Positions 47,203 to 59,240 of a stretch of 64,000 nucleotides of DNA are shown piece after piece (within the stretch, counting starts at the first letter, position 1; each line of letters starts with the position of its first letter). Under the pieces are notes generated by a model, which did not search any database, was not told the DNA's origin, and was given only the letters and a program-made list of their open reading frames with translations. Origin of the DNA: Gordionus sp. m RMFG-2023 (lineage: Eukaryota; Nematomorpha; Gordioida; Chordodea; Parachordodidae); contig NC_088778.1 of the NCBI RefSeq assembly GCF_954871325.1, positions 21,561,120 through 21,625,119 on the forward strand, in the 5' to 3' direction. The translations under genes were made by a program, and so were the position numbers.

Positions 47203-48042
47203 GCAAAGTCGAGTCAAGTTTTTAGTCGCAAAACTCATTTCAAATTGAGCGGCTCAATAAGCCGCATGAGTTGGATTCAGAGTTAGCTCGTTGAATCGGC
47301 TTCATAGACGGCTAAAATTAATTTTGAATTGGCTTGCTATTATTTTACTCCACGATGAAAATATTAAAAAATTTTAACCATTTTGGTTTGGGAATTTAAA
47401 TATTTTTAAATTCGAAATTTTAAGACTTATATATATATTATTATTACCATACATTATTGGACATTTCTCTGATAGATGTCCAAACATTTGTGCTATCTAT
47501 GACCACAAAATCTTAAGGCTTCGTAATTGTTATCTGGACAAAATATTAAGGGTTAAGTAGCCATAATAATCATAATGTAAAATCTCATAAACGTAAGATT
47601 ATAAAGAGTTATTGTTTTTTATATATAATATTTAAAATAATTGTATATTTATAGGTAGTATTGTTAAACGACTCGATTTGAGCCGATATTTTAAAACGGT
47701 CCTCAATATTTTATCCAGAAACTATTACGCGAGCCTTAAGATCGTGATCTTAGATGGCGCAATAGTTTCGACATCTATCAGCAAAATGTCGAGGTTTATA
47801 AAAATAGCATAGTCATATTTTTACAATAATACACATAACTCCTAAAATTTCGAATTTAAAAGTATTTAAATTCCCAAACCAAAGTGGTTAAATTTTTTTA
47901 GGATTTTTATCTTGGAATAATAATAACAGATCGATTCAAAATAAATTTCAGCAGATTCATCGAGCTGACTCTCAGGCGGCTCATTGAGCCACTCAATTTG
48001 TAATAAGTTTTGCGATTCCAACTCGAGTTCAGAAGGCTTTAC
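47203..48042. mobile_element. palindromic MITE-like element, about 840 bp
   Basis: The left arm (47203-47530) and right arm (about 47700-48042) are inverted copies. They share TCGCAAAACTCATTTCAAA/GAG, GGCTCAATAAGCCGC-like, CCACTTTGGTTTGGGAATTT and GACATCTATCAG words. No coding region. A target duplication was not defined. Confidence 0.65.
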
Positions 48043-49273
48043 CCCAGAGCCTAGAAGGTCATATAAACTCTAGCACCATACCTATATGCATTATAATCTT
48101 CAGCAACCCTTATTTAATTAATAATCTGAGTAATGTAAAGTCTAACCATTAATTTTGTGTAAGGTGACACTTATTTTCATTTAAAAGTAAAAAGCCCTCA
48201 AATTTTTTTTCATATTATGGATAATATAAAACTAAATTTTAACTCTTACCTATAATATTACCTACAGGACAGTAGTCAAAGTAAAAAAAAAGTCCCGATC
48301 AAAAAAGGAAGAGTCTAACAAGAAAAGGTTTAAAGAAAATTTTATTTTTTTGAAAAGAATTTTATAATTTTTTTTGTTGTCTTTTTAATAAATCTGAAAT
48401 GTTATTTTTAATTCCCTCTTTTCTTTTTTTAACCTTCCTGATCTATCTTATAATATTATATTATTTTTAATTAATTTTGATTATAATTTCACAATTTTTT
48501 TGAACACAATACCTAAAATTAGTATTCATCGATAAGGGAACATAACAAAATAGTTCAAATGTAGCTTGTATAATAATATACAATTCAAAATTTAATACCA
48601 GCCATAGAGGGATGCTAAAAAAAATCAACCATATATCCAATTAAAAAAATCAAACCAATAATTTAATGAATTCTATAAAATGTGACATTTTTGCATTGCA
48701 AATTATTGTCCATTCTCTTTCCTGATTCAAAAATAGCCAAAAACCTAAAATGCAGAAAAATAAAATCTTTAAAAATAATTAATTGTTAAATTATGCTAAC
48801 CTTATTACTTATTTAATTTAACTGTCATGTACTAAAACAGCTTAATTTAGAAATCTGCAGGCCCGAACTTGTCCTGTCTCGTATATCATGTCAGAAATAC
48901 ACCTAAGTGATATTAGAAATCCAGATGTCGAAATAAAAAATTTATAAATCTGGATTGGTCCTAAAGATATTTTTATGCAAAACTCATGTCAGACACATGT
49001 CACTAAACTCATATTTTTAAATCTTTTGAAATTCATCAAAAACTCAAGCTGCCTAAAGTTTTTTTCTAAAATACCTTCATTGGATAGGATTATAAAATAT
49101 GGACTAGGCCCAAAAATTTGACCTTTACAGTAATCTGAATAAAATGTAACCAAATTCTTTATTTATAAAATTTCACATCAGTCATTAACCTTATATAATT
49201 TGTTTTTATAATTGTAATAATAAATTGTTTAAAAAGAATGGATACATATTTGTACAATTTTTATACATTAAAG
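48043..49273. other. region upstream of the ADSS exons; no further exon found
   Basis: I looked here for the preceding adenylosuccinate synthetase exon (ending in a DIDFG-like sequence with one leftover base) and for the N-terminal GDEGKGK loop and found neither. AT-rich with no recognisable repeat family. Confidence 0.4.
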
Positions 49274-50250
49274 GCACATACCCTTTCGTTACTTCGTCAA
49301 ATTGTAGCATAGGTGGAGTATGTACTGGTTTAGGAATTCCTCCTCAAACAATATCACAAACACTCGGAGTTATTAAAGCTTACACAACTAGAGTCGGTGC
49401 AGGCCCATTTCCTACAGAATTATATGATGTATTAACATTCCTATTTTATATATTAATATAAAGGAAAATATTCAATTGTAATTTTGTAAAATCTGATGTT
49501 ATTAAAATATTCTCTTTTAGGATATTGGCTTTCATTTGCGTGAAAAGGGAGGAGAATATGGGTCTACAACTAAACGGCCAAGAAGATGCGGTTGGTTGGA
49601 TTTGGTTGTTGTTAAATATACTCATATGATCAACTATTATACTGCGTAAAACTGATTTTAAAATTTCTTTCTAGCTAAACATTTATTATTCGATATATTT
49701 TAATCACTTATTGATATTTATTTATTATAAAAGATTGGTGTTAACAAAATTAGATATATTAGATGGATTTAAACAAATTAAAATTGGGTACGAATACCAT
49801 TTGAATGGTCAAGTCTTACAGTCATTCCCAGGTAATGTTAATTACAATCTTTTTAAAAAAATATGGGTAATTAAAATTTTGTGCAAAATATTATACACTT
49901 ATTTTAAATTGATTTAATATTAGCCGATCTAGATAAGTTGTCCAAAGTTGAGGTCAAATACCTGACGCTTCCTGGTTGGATGTGTTCAACATCTAATTGT
50001 AGAAAATATTTCGATCTTCCTAAAGAAGCTCAAGAATATATTCAAAAAATCGAAGAGCTAACAAACGTACCTGGTAGATATATTTTTTATCTATTCAATA
50101 GTTATTTAGTTAGAATGTAAATTTGGGTTTTTGGTAAAATAAGCGTTTCTCATTTTCGCCTAAATTTTATCTTAATTTATTCTTTTAATTATTCTAGTCA
50201 GATGGATTGGCGTTGGACAAGAACGTTCTTGTATTATCGAAAGAACCTAA
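49274..50250 (+). CDS. adenylosuccinate synthetase, 3' five exons (5' part not found)
   Basis: Purine biosynthesis: IMP + aspartate + GTP gives adenylosuccinate. Exons 49274-49428, 49521-49645, 49734-49831, 49924-50073, 50198-50250 join in phase with GT-AG borders and end in TAA, giving about 193 residues that match the C-terminal 40-45% of the enzyme. Motifs: [64 protein letters not shown] and [10 protein letters not shown]. In the IMP-binding loop the usual TTGR reads TTKR (Gly to Lys). The first exon needs one base from an upstream exon, so this is not the true start; no GDEGKGK P-loop was seen upstream to the TMEM8-like gene. Either upstream exons lie behind the transposons or this is a truncated duplicate. 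The exons show no stop or frameshift. Confidence 0.88.
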
Positions 50251-51489
50251 TTTCGCGACTTCTTTTTTTTTAAATTTTACCATTAAATTAGCCAAAAATA
50301 AAGAAATAATTATAATTTATACATGGAAATTTTAGCTATTGCAAATTATTTGATTATAATATGACAGTCTAGATCAATTCGTGCATAATGAAACTTAATA
50401 AACCTCATTAATTTTTTGTTAAAGTTCAAAAATATTTAAACAATATATTAAAATTGGAACATTTTATTTATTTTCTTGCTAATCCTTTTTTTGGTCCAAG
50501 CCCAATGGTAAAGAGCTTTTCTGCTCTTGGTGCCTAAGCCCATCTCTCAACCTACTTTCTTTTTTTTAAATTGTTTTTATTTTATTTTGTTGATGAAATA
50601 GTATTTATATATTAGATCGGTGTAGTCCAAAGCCTGGTCCACAGTTCGGGAAAAAATATTTGGGCATGGGTCTGTGTAATTGTTCAAAATATTTTTAGAA
50701 AATGTTTAAAGCTGCTAATTAGCCAATTTTATGTCGTTTCCCTTCACACAAAAATTATTACAGGTGGGCTGACCGATTGAAAATTTTTACATCTTAATAT
50801 ATTGTCTGCCCTAATTATTTTTATTATGTAGATATTTAGGCATCTATTCTAAAAATATTAACTCAATCAATATTCTTGAAGTTTCTCTTATATGTAATAC
50901 AAAAGTTTTGAAATAAAATAAAGTTTATGAATTTTATTTTAAAACGGCTTATCTTTCATCTACTGATTATTTGTCAGTTAGAAACCTGCAGAATTGATTG
51001 ATTTTTTTGATCTGGACATAGCTTGACTCGACTTTTTATAAAGATAATTTCAATTTTTATTGAATATAAAGTTTCAAAAATGAACCTTATGTAGATAATT
51101 AAAAAGTACACCTATAGACAAACAAATATTTCTCCTATGGGTCATCCCACATAAAATTAGAAATTTTGGACGACATCTTTCAGATTAGATATTAATAAAA
51201 GAATTTACAATGGTTAGGTATGGTTTGGATTATTTCAATCAAAATTTTTATGCTCCAGCTCCATTACCCTGCATTCACTGCGAATTCGCGGCCAAGTATA
51301 TAAAAATACAGCATATTTTGTACACTTCGCAAGATATATTTTTAAAACTACCTATGATTGATAGGTTGGTTCTGGAAGCATGAGCAATAAGTGTGAAAAA
51401 GGCTATTGCTCAATTTTGCAATAAACAAAAATATATATAGGGACCTATATTTTATATCATTAGACAGCCTTTAAAATACTCTATTTAAA
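50251..51489. other. intergenic, no gene seen
   Basis: AT-rich with GCCC-type dispersed-repeat traces at about 50490-50560 and 50620-50680. No recognised gene. Confidence 0.45.
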
Positions 51490-51732
51490 AAAATACTTCT
51501 GTGCCGATCCACATTTCACCAATCCGATATTGGTTCAAAACCGATCAGATATTTATATTGATTTTTTACCAAACCCCCTTTGAACCAAATGTAATTAAAA
51601 AATCGAATTATGCATTTAATATTTTTATTTCTACAATTATTACTATAATTTAAAAAAATTATATTATAATAGATAAAAAAATATATATTTAATAATGTGC
51701 CCATTTTATTTTGAATAATATATATTTTTTAA

Positions 51733-53095
51733 TTTTTCCCTGAATTTTCAAAAATTTATTTACAGGATATTTTTTTTCATTTAACCTTTTCTTTTTAAAA
51801 GGTGTCTCCCCTAAAAATGGCAAAGTTTCATTTAAAGTTGAAATTGAAGTATTAAAATCTGTATAAGAGTCGGGATTATTGCATGGTTGATCAGGTTCAG
51901 AATCGCTAAATGTTTCATTAATAGTTGAGGTAGAAGGTAAGTTAGAAATAGAAGGTAATGTGATCGGGATCGTAGAAGTAAAAGGTGAGATCAGATTTGT
52001 TGAATATTTTTTAATTTTTTCCGGCAAGAGTTACAAATTTTTTGATTAATTGATAAGCTAGAATACACTTCTATCATCCATTGTAAAACATTTCTAAGAT
52101 CGTAACGTACTGAATGAGATTTTATTCTAAAGGGATTACAGCACTTTACTGGAATAGAAATATCTTTTCTAGACATTTAAATTTTTTTGGTAAGGAATAA
52201 AAGATAGCTATTAATTTTATATAATTATTTTAAATTAAAAATAAATTGCATAATGAATACCGATAATTTAATTTTCTTAGAAAAATGGCTTTATAAAATT
52301 AATCAATATAAATGACGGCTGTTGCTGTTGGAATTGAATTTGATTTTTATGATAATTATTTTATTTGATAATTAATTATAAGTAGAAAATAATCTTTATG
52401 AAAATATATTTCTGACTATCACAAAGATAATTTTTTATCCGGCAAAGAAAATAATCTACATAATTCACTCATATAATTGCCAGGTCAAAAATCTCGAATT
52501 TAAGAAGAAATTTTTTTTTGGGGGGGGGGGGCGAATATAAATCTTAAGATGGTTCGGATTTCAGTTTTAATACTATTATTCACAAGTTAAAAAAATAATT
52601 ACTCATTTCGTATAATATAGAATTTAAGCTATACTATTTATTTAAAGCGTAATAACTATTGGCCCAGTAATGGTCCCAATCTAGGATTTTGTACAAATAT
52701 TAAGATATATAATGTCTATTTGTTAAAAAATTTTGAAAGAAAAAAAAGGGCAATTTTTATTTTATAACCATTTCCGGTTTTTGGTAATAAAATTATTTTT
52801 AATATAATAAATTTTATATCATATTAAAGGGCTATTCTAGAGTTATTTAATAAAGTTTAAATTATACCTTTAGCTTAATTACTTTTTGAGATATTTAAAG
52901 TTAAATATGGTGTATTTTGAACTTTTCGCGTTTCTAAAGATGGCCATATCTCATGAAGTAAGCTGAGTTGAGAATTAAAATTTTATATTATTGCTAGTTA
53001 GTGTATATACTACCATCATGCAAATTTTAAAAAAAATCGAAGAGGGTCGGGTTGAATCTTCAGTTGATTTGATATGGAATACAACATATATAAGT
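51733..53095 (-). mobile_element. truncated second copy of the long-TIR transposon
   Basis: Aligns almost base for base with 13150-14536, from inside the ORF through the G-run to the right tip ATGGAATACAACATATAT. The left arm and 3' coding part are missing. On the minus strand two overlapping frames (52176-51991 and 52027-51689) together give the Cys-rich N-terminus (CCNPF and ICNSC) and the Ser/Thr-rich linker; one frame change separates them. Closeness of the two copies indicates fairly recent spread. Confidence 0.85.
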
Positions 53096-53152
53096 TGGTA
53101 TGAATTATAAAATTATAATATATTCGATTTTTTTAAATAAATATTAGAGCCT

Positions 53153-53250
53153 TTAGATTTCTGTCAATTTGCTTCTACGATGTAGACTATTTATATCCCC
53201 TGCCGTACGGAAGATAGACTCAGTCAGATGATATATTTGTGGCAAGAGGC
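53153..53250 (-). pseudogene. hAT transposase dimerisation-domain relic
   Basis: The minus strand reads LPQIYHLTESIFRTAGDI then SLHRRSKLTEI and stop. The ESIF.TAGDI segment corresponds to the SERVFSTAGDI signature of the hAT C-terminal domain. Nothing else of the gene is recognisable nearby. Confidence 0.65.
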
Positions 53251-54156
53251 GCCAAAAATTTGCTTGACAAGTTGGATACTTTTCGGCATTAATTCAGGGA
53301 TATAATATCAATGTTATTAGAATTATCTAAATAAACAGACATAAAATTAGCACCTTTGATTTTCAATTTGAACAAATAAATTTCGGGGGTGTTGTGATTT
53401 CCCTTTCTTTAAAAATAAATAAAAAATTAATATAGAATTTTTTTTAAAAAGATTCAGAATCTCTCAATTTTTATAAATAAAATATCTGAAATATTATAAT
53501 ATAAAATAAACTGTATAAATATATATAACATAAAATAATAAACAAACGTAAAAAGATCGAATAGGTTTCTTACAGGTATCGGCCGATCCGATATTTTTTG
53601 AAAACGCTATATATCGGTCTCGTATAGTGTTGCGTAATCGGCTAAAAACTAGCCTAAGCGCTAAGCCTATATAAATCTGCTAAAATTAAATTAGTCAAAA
53701 TTCTGCATCGATGCTTAGTATTAATTATTATTTATTTATTTTAGTAAAATAATTTATTTTATTTATATTTAATGTAAATATTTTATTATTATCAACAAAT
53801 AAACATGATATGATTTAATATTTTTTATTTATATTATTATATTTTGAAATGAAAATAAATTTATTTATTTGATGTTATTTTAATAAAAAACATAATATGC
53901 TGCTATATTGTAAAAATGTAATATTCTTTTTAATATAATTTATTAGTGATTTTCACAATCTTCTTTATAAATACATCTTTTATTGAGGAATTATATTGTA
54001 AATTTTATTAGATAAATAAACAATCATTTAGGTGAAATCTTTTATAATTTTTTTATCACTTTTTTTTAAAATTATCTATTTTTTATTAAATGAGGTGGAT
54101 TTTATGAAACTTTTTTGATGATTTTATATGATCTTTTTAAGGATAATATTTTAATG

Positions 54157-56640
54157 TGACAATTGTCATAATCGTTATTTTATAAGTTTTTTGAATTTTT
54201 TTGAAGAAAATAGGTTAAAATAAGTATTAATAACATGTGTAAATATAAATTTAGTGAAGATGTACCAATGAAAAGTGACAATTGTCATAATCGTTATTTT
54301 TAAAGTTTTTTTGATGACAATATGTTAAAATAAGTATTAATAACATGTTTAAATAAAAATTTAGTGAAGATGTACCATAGAAAATTGACAATTGTCATAA
54401 TCGTTATTTTATAAGTTTTTTGAATTTTTTTGAAGAAAATATGTTAAAATAAATATTAATAAGTTGTTTAAATAAAAATTTGGTGAAGATGTACCATAGA
54501 AAAGTGACAATTGTCATAATCGTTATTTTATAAGTTTTTTGAATGTTTTTAAGAAAATATGTTAAAATAAGTATTAATAACATGTTTAAATAAAAATTTA
54601 GTGAAGATGTACCATAGAAAATTGACAATTGTCATAATCGTTATTTTATAAGTTTTTTGAATTTTTTTGAAGAAAATATGTTAAAATAAGTATTAATAAG
54701 TTGTTTAAATAAAAATTTGGTGAAGATGTACCATAGAAAAGTGACAATTGTCATAATCGTTATTTTATAAGTTTTTTGAATGTTTTTAAGAAAATATGTT
54801 AAAATAAGTATTAAAAACATGTTTAAATAAAAATTTAGTGAAGATGTACCATAGAAGTGACAATTGTCATAATCGTTATTTTATAAGTTTTTTGAATTTT
54901 TTTGAAGAAAATATGTTAAAATAAGTATTGATAACATGTTTAAATAAAATTTAGTGAAGATGTACCATAGAAAATTGACATTGTCATAATCGTTATTTTT
55001 AAAGTTTTTTGAATTTTTTTGACGAAAATATTTTTAAATAAGTATTAATAAGATGTTTAAATATAAATTTAGCGAAGACAATGAAAGGTGACAATTGTCA
55101 TAATCGTTATTTTTAAAAATTTTTGAATTTTTTTGACGAAAATATGTTAAAATAAGTATTAATAACATGTGTAAATATAAATTTAGTGAAGATGTACCAA
55201 TGAAAAGTGACAATTGTCATAATCGTTATTTTTAAAGTTTTTGAATTTTTTTGACGAAAATATGTTAAAATAAGTATTAATAACATGTGTAAATATAAAT
55301 TTAGTGAAGATGTACCAATGAAAAGTGACAATTGTCATAATTGTTATTTTTAAAGTTTTTTGAATTTTTTTGACGAAAATATGTTAAAATAAGTATTAAA
55401 AACATGTTTAAATAAAAAGTTAGTGAAGATGTACCATAGAAAAGTGACAATTGTCATAATCGTTATTTTATAAGTTTTTTGAATTTTTTTGAAAAAAATA
55501 TGTTGAAATAAGTATTGATAACATTTTTAAATAAAATTTAGTGAAGATGTACCATAAAAAATTGACATTGTCATAATGGTTATTTTTAAAGTTTTTTGAA
55601 TTTTCTTGACGAAAATATGTTAAAATAAGTATTAATAACATGTGTAAATATAAATTTAGTGAAGACAATGAAAAGTGACAATTGTCACAATCGTTATTTT
55701 TAAAGTTTTTTGAATTTTTTTGACGAAAATATGTTAAAATAAGTATTAATAACATGTGTAAATATAAATTTAGTGAAGATGTACCAATGAAAAGTGACAA
55801 TTGTCATAATCGTTATTTTTAAAGTTTTTTGAATTTTTTGACGAAAATATGTTAAAATAAGTATTAATAATATGTGTAAATATAAATTTAGTGAAGATGT
55901 ACCAATGAAAAGTGACAATTGTCATAATTGTTATTTTTAAAGTTTTTTGAATTTTTTCGACCGAAAATATGTTAAAATAAGTATTAAAAACATGTTTAAA
56001 TAAAAATTTAGTGAAGATGTACCATAGAAAAGTGACAATTGTCATAATCGTTAATTTATAAGTTTTTTGAATTTTTTTGAAGAAAATATGTTAAAATAAG
56101 TATTGATAACATGTTTAAATAAAATTTAGTGAAGATGTACCATAGAAAATTGACATTGTCATAATCGTTATTTTTAAAGTTTTTTGAATTTTCTTGACGA
56201 AAATATGTTAAAATAAGTATTAATAACATGTGTAAATATAAATTTAGTGAAGACAATGAAAAGTGACAATTGTCATAATAGTTATTTTTAAAGTTTTTTG
56301 AATTTTTTTGACGAAAATATGTTAAAATAAGTATTAATAACATGTGTAAATATAAATTTAGTGAAGATGTACCAATGAAAAGTGACAATTGTCATTATCG
56401 TTATTTTTAAAGTTTTTTGAATTTTTTTGACGAAAATATTTTAAAATAAGTATTGATAACATGTTAAAATAAAAATTTAGTGAAGATGTACTCTAGATAA
56501 GCGACCATTGTGATAATCATTATTTTTAAAGTTTTTTGATTTTTGTTGACGAAAATATGTTAAAATGAGTAATAATAACATGTTTAAATTAAAATTTAGT
56601 GAAGATGTACTATAGAAAAGTGACAATTGTCATAATCGTT
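54157..56640. repeat. left tandem array, about 22 units of 118-119 bp
   Basis: The unit holds in order: TGACAATTGTCA (perfect 12-bp palindrome), TAATCGTTATTTTTAAAG, TTTTTTGAATTTTTTTGACG, AAAATATGTTAAAATAAG, TATTAATAACATGTGTAAAT and TTTAGTGAAGATGTACCA. Some units differ in the ACATGT(G/T)TAAAT segment and some lack the GATGTACC part, defining sub-types arranged in higher-order order (for example around 54380-54860 and 55560-56390). Confidence 0.95.
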
Positions 56641-56894
56641 ATTTTTATAATTTCTTTGATGTAAATGGTTAAAAATATATATTGTAAAATTAAATGAAAC
56701 ATATGGTAATAATAGATTCTTCCCCAAAAACAGGAGCAAATTGGCATTTTATTACATCCGTTCATCGGGTCAGAAATTTATATTATAATATCTAATCCTA
56801 AGTTAGAAATTATTATTTTTTCACCAGACAATCTTGTTTAAAATTTGGGTAAACTTTTTTTTCTATTTTAAAATCAATATCGATGCAAGTTAAC

Positions 56895-58115
56895 TATTTT
56901 CGTCAAAAAACTTTGAAAATAACGATTATGACAATTGTCGCTTATCTAGAGTACATCTTCACTAAATTTTTATTTAAACATGTTATCAATACTTATTTTA
57001 AAATATATTTGTCAATAAAATTCAAAAAACTTTAAAAATAACGTTTATGACAAATGTCACTTTTCATTGGTACATCTTCACTAAATTTATATTTACACAC
57101 GTTATTAATACTTATTTTAACATATTTTCGTCAAAAAAATTCAAAATATTTTAAAAATAGCGATTATGACAATTGTCACTTTTCATTGGTACATCATCAC
57201 TAAATTTATATTTACACATGTTATTAATACTTATTTTAACATATTTTCGTCAAAAAAATTCAAAATATTTTAAAAATAGCGATTATGACAATTGTCACTT
57301 TTCATATGGTACATCATCACTAAATTTATATTTACACATGTTATTAATACTTATTTTAACATATTTTCGTCAAAAAAATTCAAAAAACTTTAAAAATAGC
57401 GATTATGACAATTGTCACTTTTCATTGGTACATCTTCATTAAATTTATATTTACACATGTTATTAATACTTATTTTAACATATTTTCGTCAAAAAACTTT
57501 AAAAATAACGATTATGACAATTGTCACTTTTCATTGGTACATCTTCATTAAATTTATATTTACACATCTTATTAATACTTATTTTAACATATTTTCGTCA
57601 AAAAACTTTAAAAATAACGATTATGACAAATGTCACTTTTCTATGGTACATCTTCACTAAATTTATATTTATACATGTTATTAATACTTATTTTAACAAA
57701 TTTTCGTCAAAAAAATTCAAAAAACTATAAAATTAACGATTATGACAATTGTCACTTTTCATTGGTACATCTTAACTAAATTTATATTTACACATGTTAT
57801 TAATACTTATTTTAACATATTTTCGTCAAAAAAATTCGAAAAACTTATAAAAATAACGATTATGACAATTGTCACTTTTCATTGGTACATCTTCACTAAA
57901 TTTATATTTACACATGTTATTAATACTTATTTTAGCATATTTTCGTCAAAAAAATTCAAAAAACTTTAAAAATAACGATTATGACAATTGTCACTTTTCA
58001 TTGGTACATCTTCACTAAATTTGTATTTACACATGTTATTAATACTTATTTTAACATACTTTCTTCAAAAAATTCAAAAACTTATAAAATAACGATTATG
58101 ACAATTGTCACATTA
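56895..58115. repeat. right tandem array, about 11 inverted units
   Basis: Reverse complement of the left-array unit, each with TGACAATTGTCA (a few with one change). It ends with the flank CATTAAAATATTATCCTTAAA, matching the mirror position at about 54135 in the left arm. Confidence 0.95.
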
Positions 58116-58583
58116 AAATATTATCCTTAAAAAGATCATATAAAATAACATCAAAAAAGTTTCATAAAATCCACCTCATTTAATAATAAATAGATAATTT
58201 TAAAAAAAAGTGATAAAAAAATTATAAAAGATTTCACCTAAATGATTGTTTATTTATCTAATAAAATTTACAATATAATTCCTCAATAAAAGATGTATTT
58301 ACAAAGAAGATTGTGAAAATCACTAATAAATTATATTAAAAAGAATATTACATTTTTACAATATAGCAGCATATTATGTATTTTTATTAAAATAATATCA
58401 AATAAATAAATTTATTTATCATTTCAAAATATAATAATATAAATAAAAAATATTAAATCATATAATGTTTATTTGTTGATAATAATAAAATATTTACATT
58501 AAATATAAATAAAATAAATTATTTTACTAAAATAAAATAAATAATAATTAATGCTAAGCATCGATGCAGAATTTTGACTAATT

Positions 58584-58755
58584 TATTTTAGCCAATTTTT
58601 AGGCTTAGCCCATTTTTAGGCTTAGCCAATTTTTAGGCTTAGCCGATTTTTAGGCTTAGCCAATTTTTAGGCTTAGCCGATTTTTAGGCTTAGCCTAATT
58701 AGGTTTAGCCGATTTTTAGGCTTTACCTAATTAGGCTTAGCCGATTTTTCCACCT
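58584..58755. repeat. expanded short repeat in the right terminus, about 9 units of 17 bp
   Basis: Repeats of TTAGGCTTAGCC(A/G)ATTTT with small variants. The corresponding terminus of copy 1 (44040-44090) has only two to three such units, so the terminus was expanded locally. Confidence 0.9.
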
Positions 58756-58919
58756 AAAATCTCGGCTAAGCCGTTTTTTGTCGGCTAAAATTAGTCGATT
58801 ACGCATAAAATCATTTCCATTTGAAATCTTCACAAAATACCTATTAAATTATCGAAAAAATAGCAAATCTTTTTAAAGTGACAAAATTTTAGAAATCTGG
58901 ACTGGCCGAATCATAGTTA

Positions 58920-59240
58920 CCACAATAGTTAAAGGCCACTTTTAAAAGTAGCGCGCTAATAGCTAATATATATAAAACTTAGCTTTCGTAAAATATTTTT
59001 AAAAAATTTGAAATTCGAACATTAAACAATATAAAATCAATATTATGAATAGCGACTTTAAAAAACAAGAAATTAATTTAACGTTTTACATACTATTGCA
59101 CTTTAATATAGCATCATCCCCAAGTCTTGGGCGGTGATTATATAATTTTCACTTGGTTAAACAACCGCTCAACACTAGCACCTGTTAGTTGTTCAATTTT
59201 AGAGTATATTTATAAAATAGGGAAAGTCAATAAATATGCT
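58920..59240 (-). pseudogene. hAT remnant, 3' end of transposase
   Basis: Minus-strand translation near 59215-59140 gives LTGASVERLFNQVKII, a hAT dimerisation signature, followed by stops. About 58935-58965 carries the AAAAGTAGCGCGCTAATAGCTA words seen at the other hAT end near 61950-62045, suggesting the same family. Confidence 0.6.

Larger units (their letters stand above)
51490..53620 (-). mobile_element. hAT-type remnant split by a second copy of the long-TIR transposon
   Basis: The edges (51495-51570: GCCGATCCACATTTCACC, CCGATCAGATAT; and 53575-53620: GTATCGGCCGATCCGATA, TATCGGTCTCG) match the tips of the 19153/24535/36963 family. Between them sit the partial long-TIR transposon and, at 53153-53250 on the minus strand, a hAT dimerisation-domain relic. 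I infer a hAT element into which the other transposon jumped; deletions make this tentative. Confidence 0.5.
53627..58805. mobile_element. TA-flanked palindromic element with long repeat arms (copy 2)
   Basis: Same family as 40524-44114: left tip GTGTTGCGTAATCGGCTAA after TA (53625-53626); right tip ends CGATTACGCA followed by TA, lacking the last four bases. About 5.2 kb. Both terminal segments carry GCATCGATGC and the TTATTATCAACAAATAAAC phrase (or complement), uninterrupted. Arms are tandem arrays: about 22 units on the left, 11 on the right, in opposite orientation, around a unique centre (about 56645-56890) without a recognisable gene. The open frames of 70-110 codons in the arrays are products of the repeat itself. 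Confidence 0.92.

Noticed and set aside
54404-57969. A dozen open frames of 69-110 codons with near-identical Leu/Ile/Asn-rich peptides on both strands
   Set aside because: They are translations of the 118-119-bp tandem repeat, overlap each other in several frames and start at arbitrary points in the unit; no sign of coding selection.
53627-58805. CRISPR-like array (regular repeats with palindromes)
   Set aside because: The entire 119-bp unit is repeated, with no unique spacers, the array is mirrored, and the host is a eukaryote.
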